Source: Methanobacteriota archaeon (lineage in GTDB: Archaea > Thermoplasmatota > JASEFT01 > JAUWIS01). From it: a stretch of DNA of 6,386 nt. Position 1 is the stretch's first letter. Each line of letters opens with the position of its first letter. The stretch lies in contig JAUWIS010000051.1 in the NCBI GenBank assembly GCA_030605245.1, positions 1 to 6,386 on the forward strand, read 5' to 3'. Below, piece after piece: positions 1-4,540 of the stretch. A program made the position numbers and the translations under genes. The notes under the pieces were generated by a model. That model was not told the origin of the DNA. It did not search any database and saw only the letters and a program-made list of their open reading frames with translations.

Positions 1-98
1 AAAGGCATCTTAGAATCACATTCTGCTGTACACATGAAGAAATCAATAAAGCCTTTGACAGAATGGAAAAATATTTCGGGATAAAAAAAGGGGGATAA
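1..98 (+). CDS. C-terminal end of a probable PLP-dependent aminotransferase (partial)
   Basis: The window opens inside a + strand reading frame (codons from base 3, stop TAA at 96-98) encoding 31 residues beginning RHLRITFCC and continuing THEEINKAFDRMEKYF. This matches the usual end of class I/II (fold type I) aminotransferases: a HxRI-(S/T)F strand carrying the arginine that grips the substrate carboxylate, then an E-x-I-x-x-A-x-x-R-(M/I) helix. The amino acid substrate cannot be told from this fragment. The methyltransferase starts 87 bp downstream on the same strand. The call rests on tail-motif recognition only; the other frames are closed or give no family-like sequence. Confidence 0.55.
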   Translation, partial: RHLRITFCCTHEEINKAFDRMEKYFGIKKGG

Positions 99-185
99 GG
101 AGATAGATATACAGGCTGCACCTGATAAAAGGGTTAAAAAAGAATGATGTACATGTGCCTTTTAAAAAAATAGGGATTGTCTAAA

Positions 186-698
186 ATGAATAATTTGGAT
201 GAATTAAAAGAAAGAAAAAATGCATTAAAAAAGGCCAAGGTGTTCAACAGAACACTGCTGGATATAGGTGCAGGACCTCTATCAGTTGTTGCTGCAAAAT
301 ATTTTAAATGCAGTGTTACATCAATTGATATTTCAGAAGAGAAACTGAGAGAATGGATAAGAGAAGCAAAGAAGGAAAAACAAAAAATTGCTTTTGCCGT
401 TGCAGATGCAACTTCTCTACCTTATAAAAATAATTCATTTGATATTGTTTTCAGTTACGCTGCTCTTCATCACATTGATTTGAATGAAAGAAAGAAATTT
501 TTAAATGAAGTATTTAGGGTTGGAATAGAAAAAATTGTTATAGTTGAATACAATAAAGAGGGTTTTGAGAATGCGCATTCAGAAGATGATTATAAACCAG
601 TGAATCTTGATTGGCTTGAGAATGAGTTAAAAAACTTGGGGAAAACTGAAAAATATTTAGGTAAAGAAATGAATATTTATGTTTGCTTCAAAAAATGA
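186..698 (+). CDS. Small class I SAM-dependent methyltransferase
   Basis: Encodes a 170-residue Rossmann-fold methyltransferase, near the minimum size for the fold. Visible landmarks are motif I LLDIGAGPLSVVA (residues 24-36), which binds SAM; the acidic end of strand 2 in SIDIS (Asp48), expected to hold the ribose hydroxyls; an adenine-contacting ADATSLPY (73-80); and FDIVFSYAALHHI (85-97), the strand 4 signature of the Methyltransf_11/25 group. There is almost no N-terminal extension and no substrate-binding insertion, so the acceptor is unknown. ATG at 186 is preferred because AGGGA (172-176) lies nine bases upstream; an in-frame TTG at 177 would sit directly on that site. The gene lies between an aminotransferase tail and a radical SAM gene on the same strand, possibly one transcript. 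The fold is secure, the function is not. Confidence 0.85.
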   Translation: MNNLDELKERKNALKKAKVFNRTLLDIGAGPLSVVAAKYFKCSVTSIDISEEKLREWIREAKKEKQKIAFAVADATSLPYKNNSFDIVFSYAALHHIDLNERKKFLNEVFRVGIEKIVIVEYNKEGFENAHSEDDYKPVNLDWLENELKNLGKTEKYLGKEMNIYVCFKK

Positions 699-775
699 AA
701 ATGGGAAAAAATAGGATTGATGGGATATGTTTAAACAGGGAAAAGGATATACCCATTTGCTTAAAAAAATAAGAA

Positions 776-783
776 AGGAGGGG
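776..783 (+). promoter_or_regulatory. Strong Shine-Dalgarno site that fixes the radical SAM start
   Basis: AGGAGGGG (776-783) with GGAGG at 777-781 lies eight bases before the ATG at 790. The in-frame ATG at 727 has only a weak upstream match and would add 21 residues not usual in this family, so 790 is taken as the start. Confidence 0.8.
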
Positions 784-789
784 AAAAAA

Positions 790-1701
790 ATGAAATATGT
801 CTATGGTCCTGTGCCTTCAAGAAGATTAGGGAAAAGTCTTGGTGTATCACCTATACCGCCAAAAACCTGTTCCTATTCCTGTGTTTACTGCCAGCTTGGA
901 AGAACAGACAGGTTCCAGATAAAAAGGGAAGATTTCTATCCAAAAGAAGAAATATTCAGGGAAATAGAGGAGGTTATGAAAAAAAGTGAACCTGATTATA
1001 TTACATTTGCTGGTGATGGTGAGCCAACACTTTGCAAAAGCCTTGGATGGCTTATCAGGAAATGCAAGGAAAAATTTTCAGTACCTGCTGCTGTGATAAC
1101 AAACTCTTCACTTCTTTTTATGCCTGATGTAAGAAAAGATTTATTAGATGCTGATGTTGTTTTACCATCTTTGGATGCAGGGAGTGAGTCTACATTTAAA
1201 AAGATTAATAGACCATATAAAGGAATATCTTTTGAGAAGATGGTTAATGGTATCCTAAAACTTAGGGAAGACTATAATGGAAAAATATGGATTGAAGTTA
1301 TGCTTGTTAAAAACCTGAATGATTCTGATAAAGCGTTAACTGAAATAAAAAGTTGTTTAGAAAAAATAAACCCAGACCAGGTATACATCAATGTGCCTAT
1401 AAGACCTCCTGCTGAATCGTGGGCTTTACCCCCAAATCCTGAGCGGATTATTGCAGCACATCAGATACTTGGGCAGATAAAAGAGATAATTAATGTTGAA
1501 GTTGGTGATTTTGGTCTCTCTGAGTTTAAAAATGCAGAAGAAGCAATAATGGAAATAAGCCAGCGTCATCCTTTAAGGGAGGAGCAGGCTAAAAAGATAG
1601 AAGAATATTTTCATGAAAATGTAATTGAATTACTTATCTCATCAGGAAAAATTGTGAGAGTAGGATATAGGAATAAAAAATTTTTAGTTGTGAACAGATA
1701 A
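790..1701 (+). CDS. Radical SAM protein, COG0731 type
   Basis: A 303-residue radical SAM enzyme. Residues 3-24 carry the family opening YGPVPSRRLGKSLGVSPIPP, followed by C27-x3-C31-x2-C34, which should hold the [4Fe-4S] cluster that reductively cleaves SAM. FAGDGEPTL (73-81) is the GGE-like motif contacting the SAM amino group, and SLDAGSESTFKKINRP (127-142) is typical of the group. Residues from about 258 onward look like an appended winged-helix-like tail. Proteins of this group resemble TYW1/wybutosine-type enzymes but lack the flavodoxin domain and have no assigned reaction, so no substrate is named. The final codons lie inside an imperfect tandem duplication (see the repeat at 1641-1782), and the gene converges on the DNA glycosylase gene. 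Start chosen from the GGAGG site. Confidence 0.9.
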   Translation: MKYVYGPVPSRRLGKSLGVSPIPPKTCSYSCVYCQLGRTDRFQIKREDFYPKEEIFREIEEVMKKSEPDYITFAGDGEPTLCKSLGWLIRKCKEKFSVPAAVITNSSLLFMPDVRKDLLDADVVLPSLDAGSESTFKKINRPYKGISFEKMVNGILKLREDYNGKIWIEVMLVKNLNDSDKALTEIKSCLEKINPDQVYINVPIRPPAESWALPPNPERIIAAHQILGQIKEIINVEVGDFGLSEFKNAEEAIMEISQRHPLREEQAKKIEEYFHENVIELLISSGKIVRVGYRNKKFLVVNR

Positions 1702-1782
1702 ACCATATTCACAGATATTTATCAGGGTAAAATATGGGAGTAAACAACTTTTAATTATGAGAAGATGAACCATATTTACACA
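1641..1782. repeat. Degenerate tandem duplication across a convergent gene junction (80-bp unit)
   Basis: Copy 1 spans 1641-1720 and copy 2 spans 1721-1782. Bases 1641-1662 match 1721-1742 at 17 of 22 positions. After a 13-base gap in copy 2, bases 1676-1715 match 1743-1782 at 31 of 40 positions. Copy 1 contains the true end of the radical SAM gene. Read on the - strand it also contains a decayed glycosylase tail, C-E-Y-G-L-S-V-H-N-stop (stop at 1686-1684), against the real C-K-Y-G-S-S-S-H-N-stop in copy 2 (stop at 1753-1751). Copy 2 in turn carries a broken radical SAM tail (TCA GGG TAA). Each gene therefore uses one copy. Alignment was done by eye. Confidence 0.75.
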
Positions 1783-2407
1783 CGTCCTTCAAAGGGCATC
1801 CATCGCATTCTGGCTTTCTCCTGCAAAAGTTTTTCCCAAGTTCAACTATGAGGGCATGAAACTCTTTGTACAATTTAATGTTTTTTGGCAGGTTTTTTTC
1901 AAAAAAACTTTGCAGTTCATCATATTTTTTTGCATTTTTTATTCCTGTTCTTTCACACATCCTCACAGTATATGCATCCACTACAAACTTTAATTTTTCG
2001 CCTGCATAAAGAAGGATTGAGTCTGCTGTTTCATTCCCTATACCATTTAATGAAAGCAACTCATTTCGAATTTCATCGGTGTTCCTGTTAAAGAATTTGT
2101 TTAAATCTGAATTATAATTCCTATCCAGATATTTACAGAATTTTTTTAGTCTTTCAGATTTTTGTTTGTAGAAGCCTGATGGCTGAATGAGTGACTCAAG
2201 TTTTCTGATATCCACATTAGCAATTTTTTTATTATTTAACATCTTCTCTTTTTTCAGATTCAGAATTGCTTTTTCCACATTTTTCCAGGAGGTGTTCTGT
2301 GTGAGTATTGCGCCAACAATAACCTCAAATCTTGTTTCAGCAGGCCACCAGTGCTGTCTACCGAAATGCTTGAGGAGTTTTTTGTAGATGTTCATTAGTT
2401 TTGACAT
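1751..2407 (-). CDS. Endonuclease III-superfamily DNA glycosylase (COG2231-like)
   Basis: A 218-residue HhH-GPD base-excision repair glycosylase. The stretch HWWPAETRFEVIVGAILTQNT (19-39), followed by SWKNVEKAI, is characteristic of the COG2231 branch that includes Helicobacter MagIII. The helix-hairpin-helix is LNGIGNETAD (120-129) and the catalytic aspartate is D144 in VVDAYTVR. Four cysteines, C195, C201, C204 and C210, form C-x5-C-x2-C-x5-C, the [4Fe-4S] site with its first gap one residue shorter than in E. coli EndoIII. The lysine that gives EndoIII its lyase activity (K120) is replaced by E126, so a monofunctional glycosylase, perhaps for alkylated bases, is likely. ATG at 2407 is chosen over 2431 or 2428 because GTGATC lies just upstream and the longer forms overlap nikR. 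It lies 13 bp after the nikR stop, probably co-transcribed. Confidence 0.85.
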   Translation of the reverse strand: MSKLMNIYKKLLKHFGRQHWWPAETRFEVIVGAILTQNTSWKNVEKAILNLKKEKMLNNKKIANVDIRKLESLIQPSGFYKQKSERLKKFCKYLDRNYNSDLNKFFNRNTDEIRNELLSLNGIGNETADSILLYAGEKLKFVVDAYTVRMCERTGIKNAKKYDELQSFFEKNLPKNIKLYKEFHALIVELGKNFCRRKPECDGCPLKDVCKYGSSSHN

Positions 2408-2410
2408 TGT

Positions 2411-2416
2411 GATCAC
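2411..2416 (-). promoter_or_regulatory. GTGATC-type ribosome binding site for the glycosylase
   Basis: On the - strand GTGATC is followed by ACA and then ATG (2407). It pairs with the GATCAC part of the 16S rRNA 3' end, and the three-base gap is what the full GGAGGTGATC site would give. The bases also sit in a perfect 12-bp palindrome, TTGTGATCACAA (2407-2418), which may be incidental. Confidence 0.5.
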
Positions 2417-2420
2417 AAGA

Positions 2421-2810
2421 TTACACATCACATGCAGAGCTCATAAACTCGGTATGCTTCACTGTTTTTATTTTTCTTATATCTTGAATCATCTGCTTAA
2501 TCCTACTACTCTCCCCTTTTACAACATATATTTCAAGACAGTTTGTTTCATCAAGATGCATATGCATCATTGTCTGGATTTCATCATATTCATGCTGCAT
2601 CCTTAAGAGTTCATGCTTTGGCGCATTTTTTCCACATAGAACTGTGACAACCGCTATGTTTTCACCTTCCATATTCCATGCTGATTCATCCACAAACTTT
2701 CTTATACTATCCCTGAAACCTTCAGATCTTGTACTATACCCTTTTTCCTTTAACGCTTCATCAAACCTGCGCAGGAGTTCCTCATTTACAGATAAACTAA
2801 CAATAGACAT
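2421..2810 (-). CDS. nikR: NikR-family nickel-responsive transcriptional regulator
   Basis: A 129-residue protein with the two NikR domains. Residues 1-42 form a ribbon-helix-helix DNA-binding unit (strand IVSLSV, then helices around ELLRRFDEAL and TRSEGFRDSIRKFV). Residues 50-129 form an ACT-like nickel-binding and tetramerisation domain. The expected square-planar nickel ligands are present: H83 and H85 in MMHMHLD, C91 in TNCLEI, and H73 in MQHEYDE for the partner subunit. The gap between H73 and H83 is one residue shorter than the equivalent 76-to-87 gap recalled from E. coli NikR. There is no Shine-Dalgarno site, and a TATA box lies about 27 bp upstream, so the mRNA is probably leaderless. 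It is divergent from an unnamed membrane protein, the likeliest regulated target, with inverted and direct repeats between them. Confidence 0.88.
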   Translation of the reverse strand: MSIVSLSVNEELLRRFDEALKEKGYSTRSEGFRDSIRKFVDESAWNMEGENIAVVTVLCGKNAPKHELLRMQHEYDEIQTMMHMHLDETNCLEIYVVKGESSRIKQMIQDIRKIKTVKHTEFMSSACDV

Positions 2811-2852
2811 CTTAATAAGAAATACATTACAAATACTTAAATTTTATTAAGA
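2810..2852. promoter_or_regulatory. Candidate operator: 9-bp inverted repeat bracketing the nikR promoter
   Basis: TCTTAATAA (2810-2818) and TTATTAAGA (2844-2852) are perfect inverted copies, 34 bp centre to centre. They flank the nikR TATA box and reach its start codon. Inside them AAATAC occurs twice in direct order (2820-2825 and 2831-2836), 11 bp or one helical turn apart. Ribbon-helix-helix repressors bind such paired elements, but the spacing is wider than the E. coli NikR operator and the arms are very AT-rich, so this is a candidate only. Confidence 0.35.
2834..2841 (-). promoter_or_regulatory. TATA box of the leaderless nikR promoter
   Basis: On the - strand TTTAAGTA (2841-2834), preceded by AT-rich bases including AAAA that could serve as the TFB element, is centred 27-28 bp before the nikR ATG at 2810. 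This places transcription start on or next to the ATG. The same octamer stands before dodecin. Confidence 0.6.
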
Positions 2853-2863
2853 ATATGGGAAAT

Positions 2864-2871
2864 TTTAAATA
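2864..2871 (+). promoter_or_regulatory. TATA box of the membrane-protein promoter
   Basis: TTTAAATA (2864-2871) after the purine-rich GGGAAA (2858-2863 region) is centred about 27 bp before the GTG at 2895. There is no Shine-Dalgarno site between them, which fits a leaderless GTG-started mRNA. It lies back-to-back with the nikR promoter. Confidence 0.6.
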
Positions 2872-2894
2872 AAAATAACGCTATTCGGGATATT

Positions 2895-3494
2895 GTGTCA
2901 GAAAAAAGGATAAAAGGAATAGCAAATGAACTTAAAAACCATGCCCCATTCACTGCCTTTGGGGCTTTTACAGGGATCATAATCATGGTTATAATAGTTT
3001 TTGGTAATCTATCTTCAGATGCTTCCTACACAATCTTTCATATTCTACATCCAATTCATGTTGTGCTGAGTGCACTTGTAACAACATCAATCTACAAGAA
3101 ACATAACGGTAAGCTCTGGACAGCGGTTCTGATTGGCTATTTCGGCTCAGTTGGCATAGCTACACTAAGTGACATAATAATCCCTTATGTTGGAGGAAGT
3201 TTACTTAATATCCAAATAGAATTTCATGTATGCTTTATCGAAAAATGGTGGCTTGTGAACCCGTTAGCGTTTGCAGGTATTGCAATTGGTTACTGGAAAC
3301 CTACAACCAAATTCCCACATTCCGGGCATGTTTTGCTAAGCACATGGGCATCGTTGTTCTACTTCACGGCATTTGGAGCGGCAAACTGGATTCCCTTGAT
3401 GCCTTTTGTATTTATATTTTTATTCCTCGCAGTCTTGGTTCCCTGCTGTGTATCTGACATAGTGTTTCCACTATTGTTTGTGAAAAAGGATTAA
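2895..3494 (+). CDS. Unnamed six-helix membrane protein divergent from nikR; possible metal transporter
   Basis: A 199-residue integral membrane protein I cannot assign to a named family. Six hydrophobic segments are visible, roughly at residues 18-39, 44-67, 74-98, 118-134, 143-165 and 168-195. Polar residues lie inside or beside them: H49-x2-H52-x2-H55 in segment 2, D93 at the end of segment 3, E109, H111 and E116 in the loop, H142 and H145 before segment 5, and C184, C185 and D188 in segment 6. The halves look related: HPIHVVLS (52-59) recurs as HSGHVLLS (142-149), and SDIIIP (92-97) recurs as SDIVFP (187-192). This suggests a duplicated three-helix unit. It resembles none of NicO, NikM/CbiM or ZIP. 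Position beside nikR and the paired histidines suggest transport of nickel or a related metal; that is inference. The start is GTG, from the TATA-box distance. Confidence 0.75.
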   Translation: MSEKRIKGIANELKNHAPFTAFGAFTGIIIMVIIVFGNLSSDASYTIFHILHPIHVVLSALVTTSIYKKHNGKLWTAVLIGYFGSVGIATLSDIIIPYVGGSLLNIQIEFHVCFIEKWWLVNPLAFAGIAIGYWKPTTKFPHSGHVLLSTWASLFYFTAFGAANWIPLMPFVFIFLFLAVLVPCCVSDIVFPLLFVKKD

Positions 3495-3513
3495 TTTTTG
3501 ATATCCAGTTTTT
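3495..3513 (+). terminator. Possible T-rich terminator after the membrane-protein gene
   Basis: TTTTT follows the stop codon directly (3495-3499), and a second TTTTT run lies at 3509-3513. Archaeal termination commonly uses such T-rich tracts without a hairpin. No stem-loop accompanies them. Confidence 0.35.
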
Positions 3514-3525
3514 ATGAAATATTCA

Positions 3526-3579
3526 GAATATCCTGAACAAAACATAAAACAACATCTTTAAGTAACCTGAAGGATATTC
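3526..3579. promoter_or_regulatory. Candidate operator: 9-bp inverted repeat bracketing the dodecin TATA box
   Basis: GAATATCCT (3526-3534) and AGGATATTC (3571-3579) are perfect inverted copies, 45 bp centre to centre, with the dodecin TATA box between them. The left arm overlaps a 13-bp palindrome, ATATTC-A-GAATAT (3519-3531), and CCTGAA occurs twice (3532-3537, 3566-3571). The pattern suggests a regulator site of unknown identity; the base composition makes chance possible. Confidence 0.35.
3557..3564 (+). promoter_or_regulatory. TATA box of the dodecin promoter
   Basis: TTTAAGTA is centred 25-26 bp before the dodecin ATG at 3586, which predicts a leaderless transcript. A GAAGGAT sequence (3569-3575) ten bases before the ATG could be a weak ribosome site if transcription starts earlier. 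Confidence 0.6.
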
Positions 3580-3585
3580 ATATTT

Positions 3586-3792
3586 ATGTCAGTTATAAAG
3601 TCCATAGAATTGGTAGGAAGCTCACCAGAAGGTTTTGATGCAGCAGTGAAGGATGCTGTGACAGAAGCGAAAAAAACTATTAGGAATATAAGAGGGGTTC
3701 GAGTACAAGATATGGAAGTTCTGATAGAGAATGATGAAATAAAAGAATATCAGACGCGAATAAAACTTTTCTTTACAGTGGAAAGAAAATAA
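3586..3792 (+). CDS. Dodecin-family protein
   Basis: A 68-residue protein matching the dodecin family in length and pattern: strand SVIKSIELVGSSPEGF, a helix from about 15 to 31 ending KKTIRNI, then two strands including DEIKEYQTRIKLFFTVE. Dodecins assemble as hollow dodecamers that store or buffer flavins. Aligned by memory with Halobacterium salinarum dodecin, the flavin-contacting Gln55 is kept (Q56), but the stacking Trp36 is Gly37, so canonical flavin sandwiching is doubtful and another ligand is possible. It has its own TATA box 91 bp after the membrane-protein gene, so independent transcription is likely. Its last codons form the left edge of a tandem duplication, and it converges on the DtxR-family gene. 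Confidence 0.88.
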   Translation: MSVIKSIELVGSSPEGFDAAVKDAVTEAKKTIRNIRGVRVQDMEVLIENDEIKEYQTRIKLFFTVERK

Positions 3793-3900
3793 TTTTCATT
3801 CATCAGGTTTAGGATGCTTCCCGATTTCCATAAAATATCTAAGAAAATAAATTTCATTCCTCAGGTTTAGGGTGCTTCCCGGTTTTTATAAAATGTCTAA
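3785..3900. repeat. 58-bp tandem duplication across the second convergent junction
   Basis: Copy 1 (3785-3842) and copy 2 (3843-3900) match at 51 of 58 positions with no gaps; the match can be extended left by two bases. Copy 1 holds the real end of dodecin and, three bases beyond it, a spare - strand DtxR tail R-Y-F-M-E-I-G-K-H-P-K-P-D-E-stop (stop 3798-3796). Copy 2 holds the functional tail R-H-F-I-K-T-G-K-H-P-K-P-E-E-stop (stop 3856-3854) plus a remnant of dodecin's AAGAAAATAA end. Because 58 is not a multiple of three, the spare tail is out of frame with the gene and lies beyond its stop. It is read as a remnant, not a longer protein. Confidence 0.85.
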
Positions 3901-4306
3901 AATGACGTAACCATTTAGGGTCTTTTGGCGCCTCCTGAACAAATCCTACAAATTTTCTCAGTGTTTCCATTGTTTCTTTATGCACAGAATGCTCTATTCT
4001 GCATGCATCCTCCTCAGCAATCCCTTCATCAACACCAAGTATTTTCAGAAAACTTGATAGTGTTTCATGCTTTCTGCTGACTTCTTTTGCAACTCTTTTT
4101 CCAGACTCAGTTAATGTAACACCTCTGTATTTTTCATAATTAACCAGACCCTGTCCATCAAGTTTCTGAAGCATCTCTGTGACAGATGATGGTTTGTGTC
4201 CAAAAAATGATGAAATATCAGATGTGCGCACAAGCCCTTTCTTTGACTCAATTCTATAGATAGCCTCAAGATAGTCTTCTATGCTTTCGCTTAATTTTTT
4301 TTTCAT
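3854..4306 (-). CDS. DtxR/MntR-family metal-dependent transcriptional repressor
   Basis: A 150-residue repressor of two domains. Residues 5-72 form a winged helix (SIEDYLEAIYRIE, recognition region HKPSSVTEMLQKLDGQGLV, wing YEKYRGVTLTESG). Residues 73-140 form the dimerisation and metal-binding domain with C102, E105, H106 and H109 in ACRIEHSVH. The C102/E105/H106 set is that of iron-type DtxR/IdeR, whereas D11 in IEDYLEAIY matches MntR Asp8 rather than DtxR Met10, so the primary metal site looks mixed and the metal cannot be named safely. The C-terminal SH3-like domain of DtxR is absent, and the related fold FeoA is encoded as a separate gene eight bases upstream. The start is the ATG after the feoA stop. 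Probable role: metal-loaded repression of this cluster. Confidence 0.88.
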   Translation of the reverse strand: MKKKLSESIEDYLEAIYRIESKKGLVRTSDISSFFGHKPSSVTEMLQKLDGQGLVNYEKYRGVTLTESGKRVAKEVSRKHETLSSFLKILGVDEGIAEEDACRIEHSVHKETMETLRKFVGFVQEAPKDPKWLRHFRHFIKTGKHPKPEE

Positions 4307-4310
4307 TAAA

Positions 4311-4318
4311 TAACCTAA
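4311..4318 (-). promoter_or_regulatory. TTAGGTTA half-site before the DtxR-family gene
   Basis: On the - strand TTAGGTTA lies five bases before the repressor ATG and overlaps the feoA stop. It equals one half of the actinobacterial DtxR/IdeR box (TTAGGTTAG-CTAACCTAA), but the second half is missing, and archaeal relatives may use other sequences. It may be chance or a weak ribosome site. Confidence 0.2.
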
Positions 4319-4536
4319 ATTCTTATAACCATAAGTCTTCTTGCCATTCCTCTGCCAACACCAACAGTATTCCTTTCAACCTGGACAACAATTGGTCCTG
4401 GACCAGCTGAGATTGTCCTCACTATTTTCCCCTCAGATAAGCCCATTAGTGACAATTTTTGCACTAGACCATGCCCTCCCTCTACAGAGACAATGCGCGC
4501 AATACTACCTGGTGGGAGTTCTGATAAACTCATCAT
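4315..4536 (-). CDS. feoA: FeoA, ferrous iron transport accessory protein
   Basis: A 73-residue SH3-like small cytosolic protein with the family pattern: LSELPPGSIARIVSV at the start, a helix GHGLVQKLSLMGLSEG around 21-36, then strands GPGPIVVQVERNTVGVGRGMARRLMV. FeoA is thought to bind the cytosolic side of the FeoB ferrous iron permease and tune its activity. No feoB lies in the window; the membrane protein of the cluster is a ZIP-type permease instead. The ATG at 4536 follows the preceding gene's stop by four bases, with GGAAGG just upstream inside that gene's last codons, so translation is probably coupled. A second ATG directly follows the first. Confidence 0.92.
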   Translation of the reverse strand: MMSLSELPPGSIARIVSVEGGHGLVQKLSLMGLSEGKIVRTISAGPGPIVVQVERNTVGVGRGMARRLMVIRI

Positions 4537-4540
4537 GTTT

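Noticed and set aside
165..720. Near-identical AAAAAATAGG(G)ATTG at 165-179 and 707-720, upstream of two neighbouring genes
   Set aside because: Only about 15 bases match with one gap, both are A-rich ribosome-site regions, and the similarity does not extend.
727..789. Longer radical SAM start at 727
   Set aside because: The family begins near YGPVPSRR, and the strong GGAGG site at 777-781 fits the ATG at 790.
1703..1737. 7-bp inverted repeat CCATATT / AATATGG in the convergent gap, considered as a hairpin terminator
   Set aside because: The loop is 21 bases, the stem is AT-rich and no T-tract follows. The tandem duplication explains the sequence similarity here better.
2407..2418. Perfect 12-bp palindrome TTGTGATCACAA before the glycosylase start, considered as a regulator site
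   Set aside because: The GTGATC half is at the right distance to be a ribosome binding site, and the position lies inside a probable operon. A symmetric operator is not needed to explain it.
2388..2606. + strand frame antisense to nikR
   Set aside because: It is rich in His, Phe and Leu with no family pattern, lies opposite a clearly conserved gene and has no start signals. Similar + strand frames at 1885-2091, 2187-2387, 2644-2850, 4341-4793 and 5137-5421 were dismissed for the same reason.
3230..3457. Alternative + strand frame inside the membrane-protein gene
   Set aside because: It overlaps a frame with six clear membrane segments and has no ribosome site or recognisable domain.
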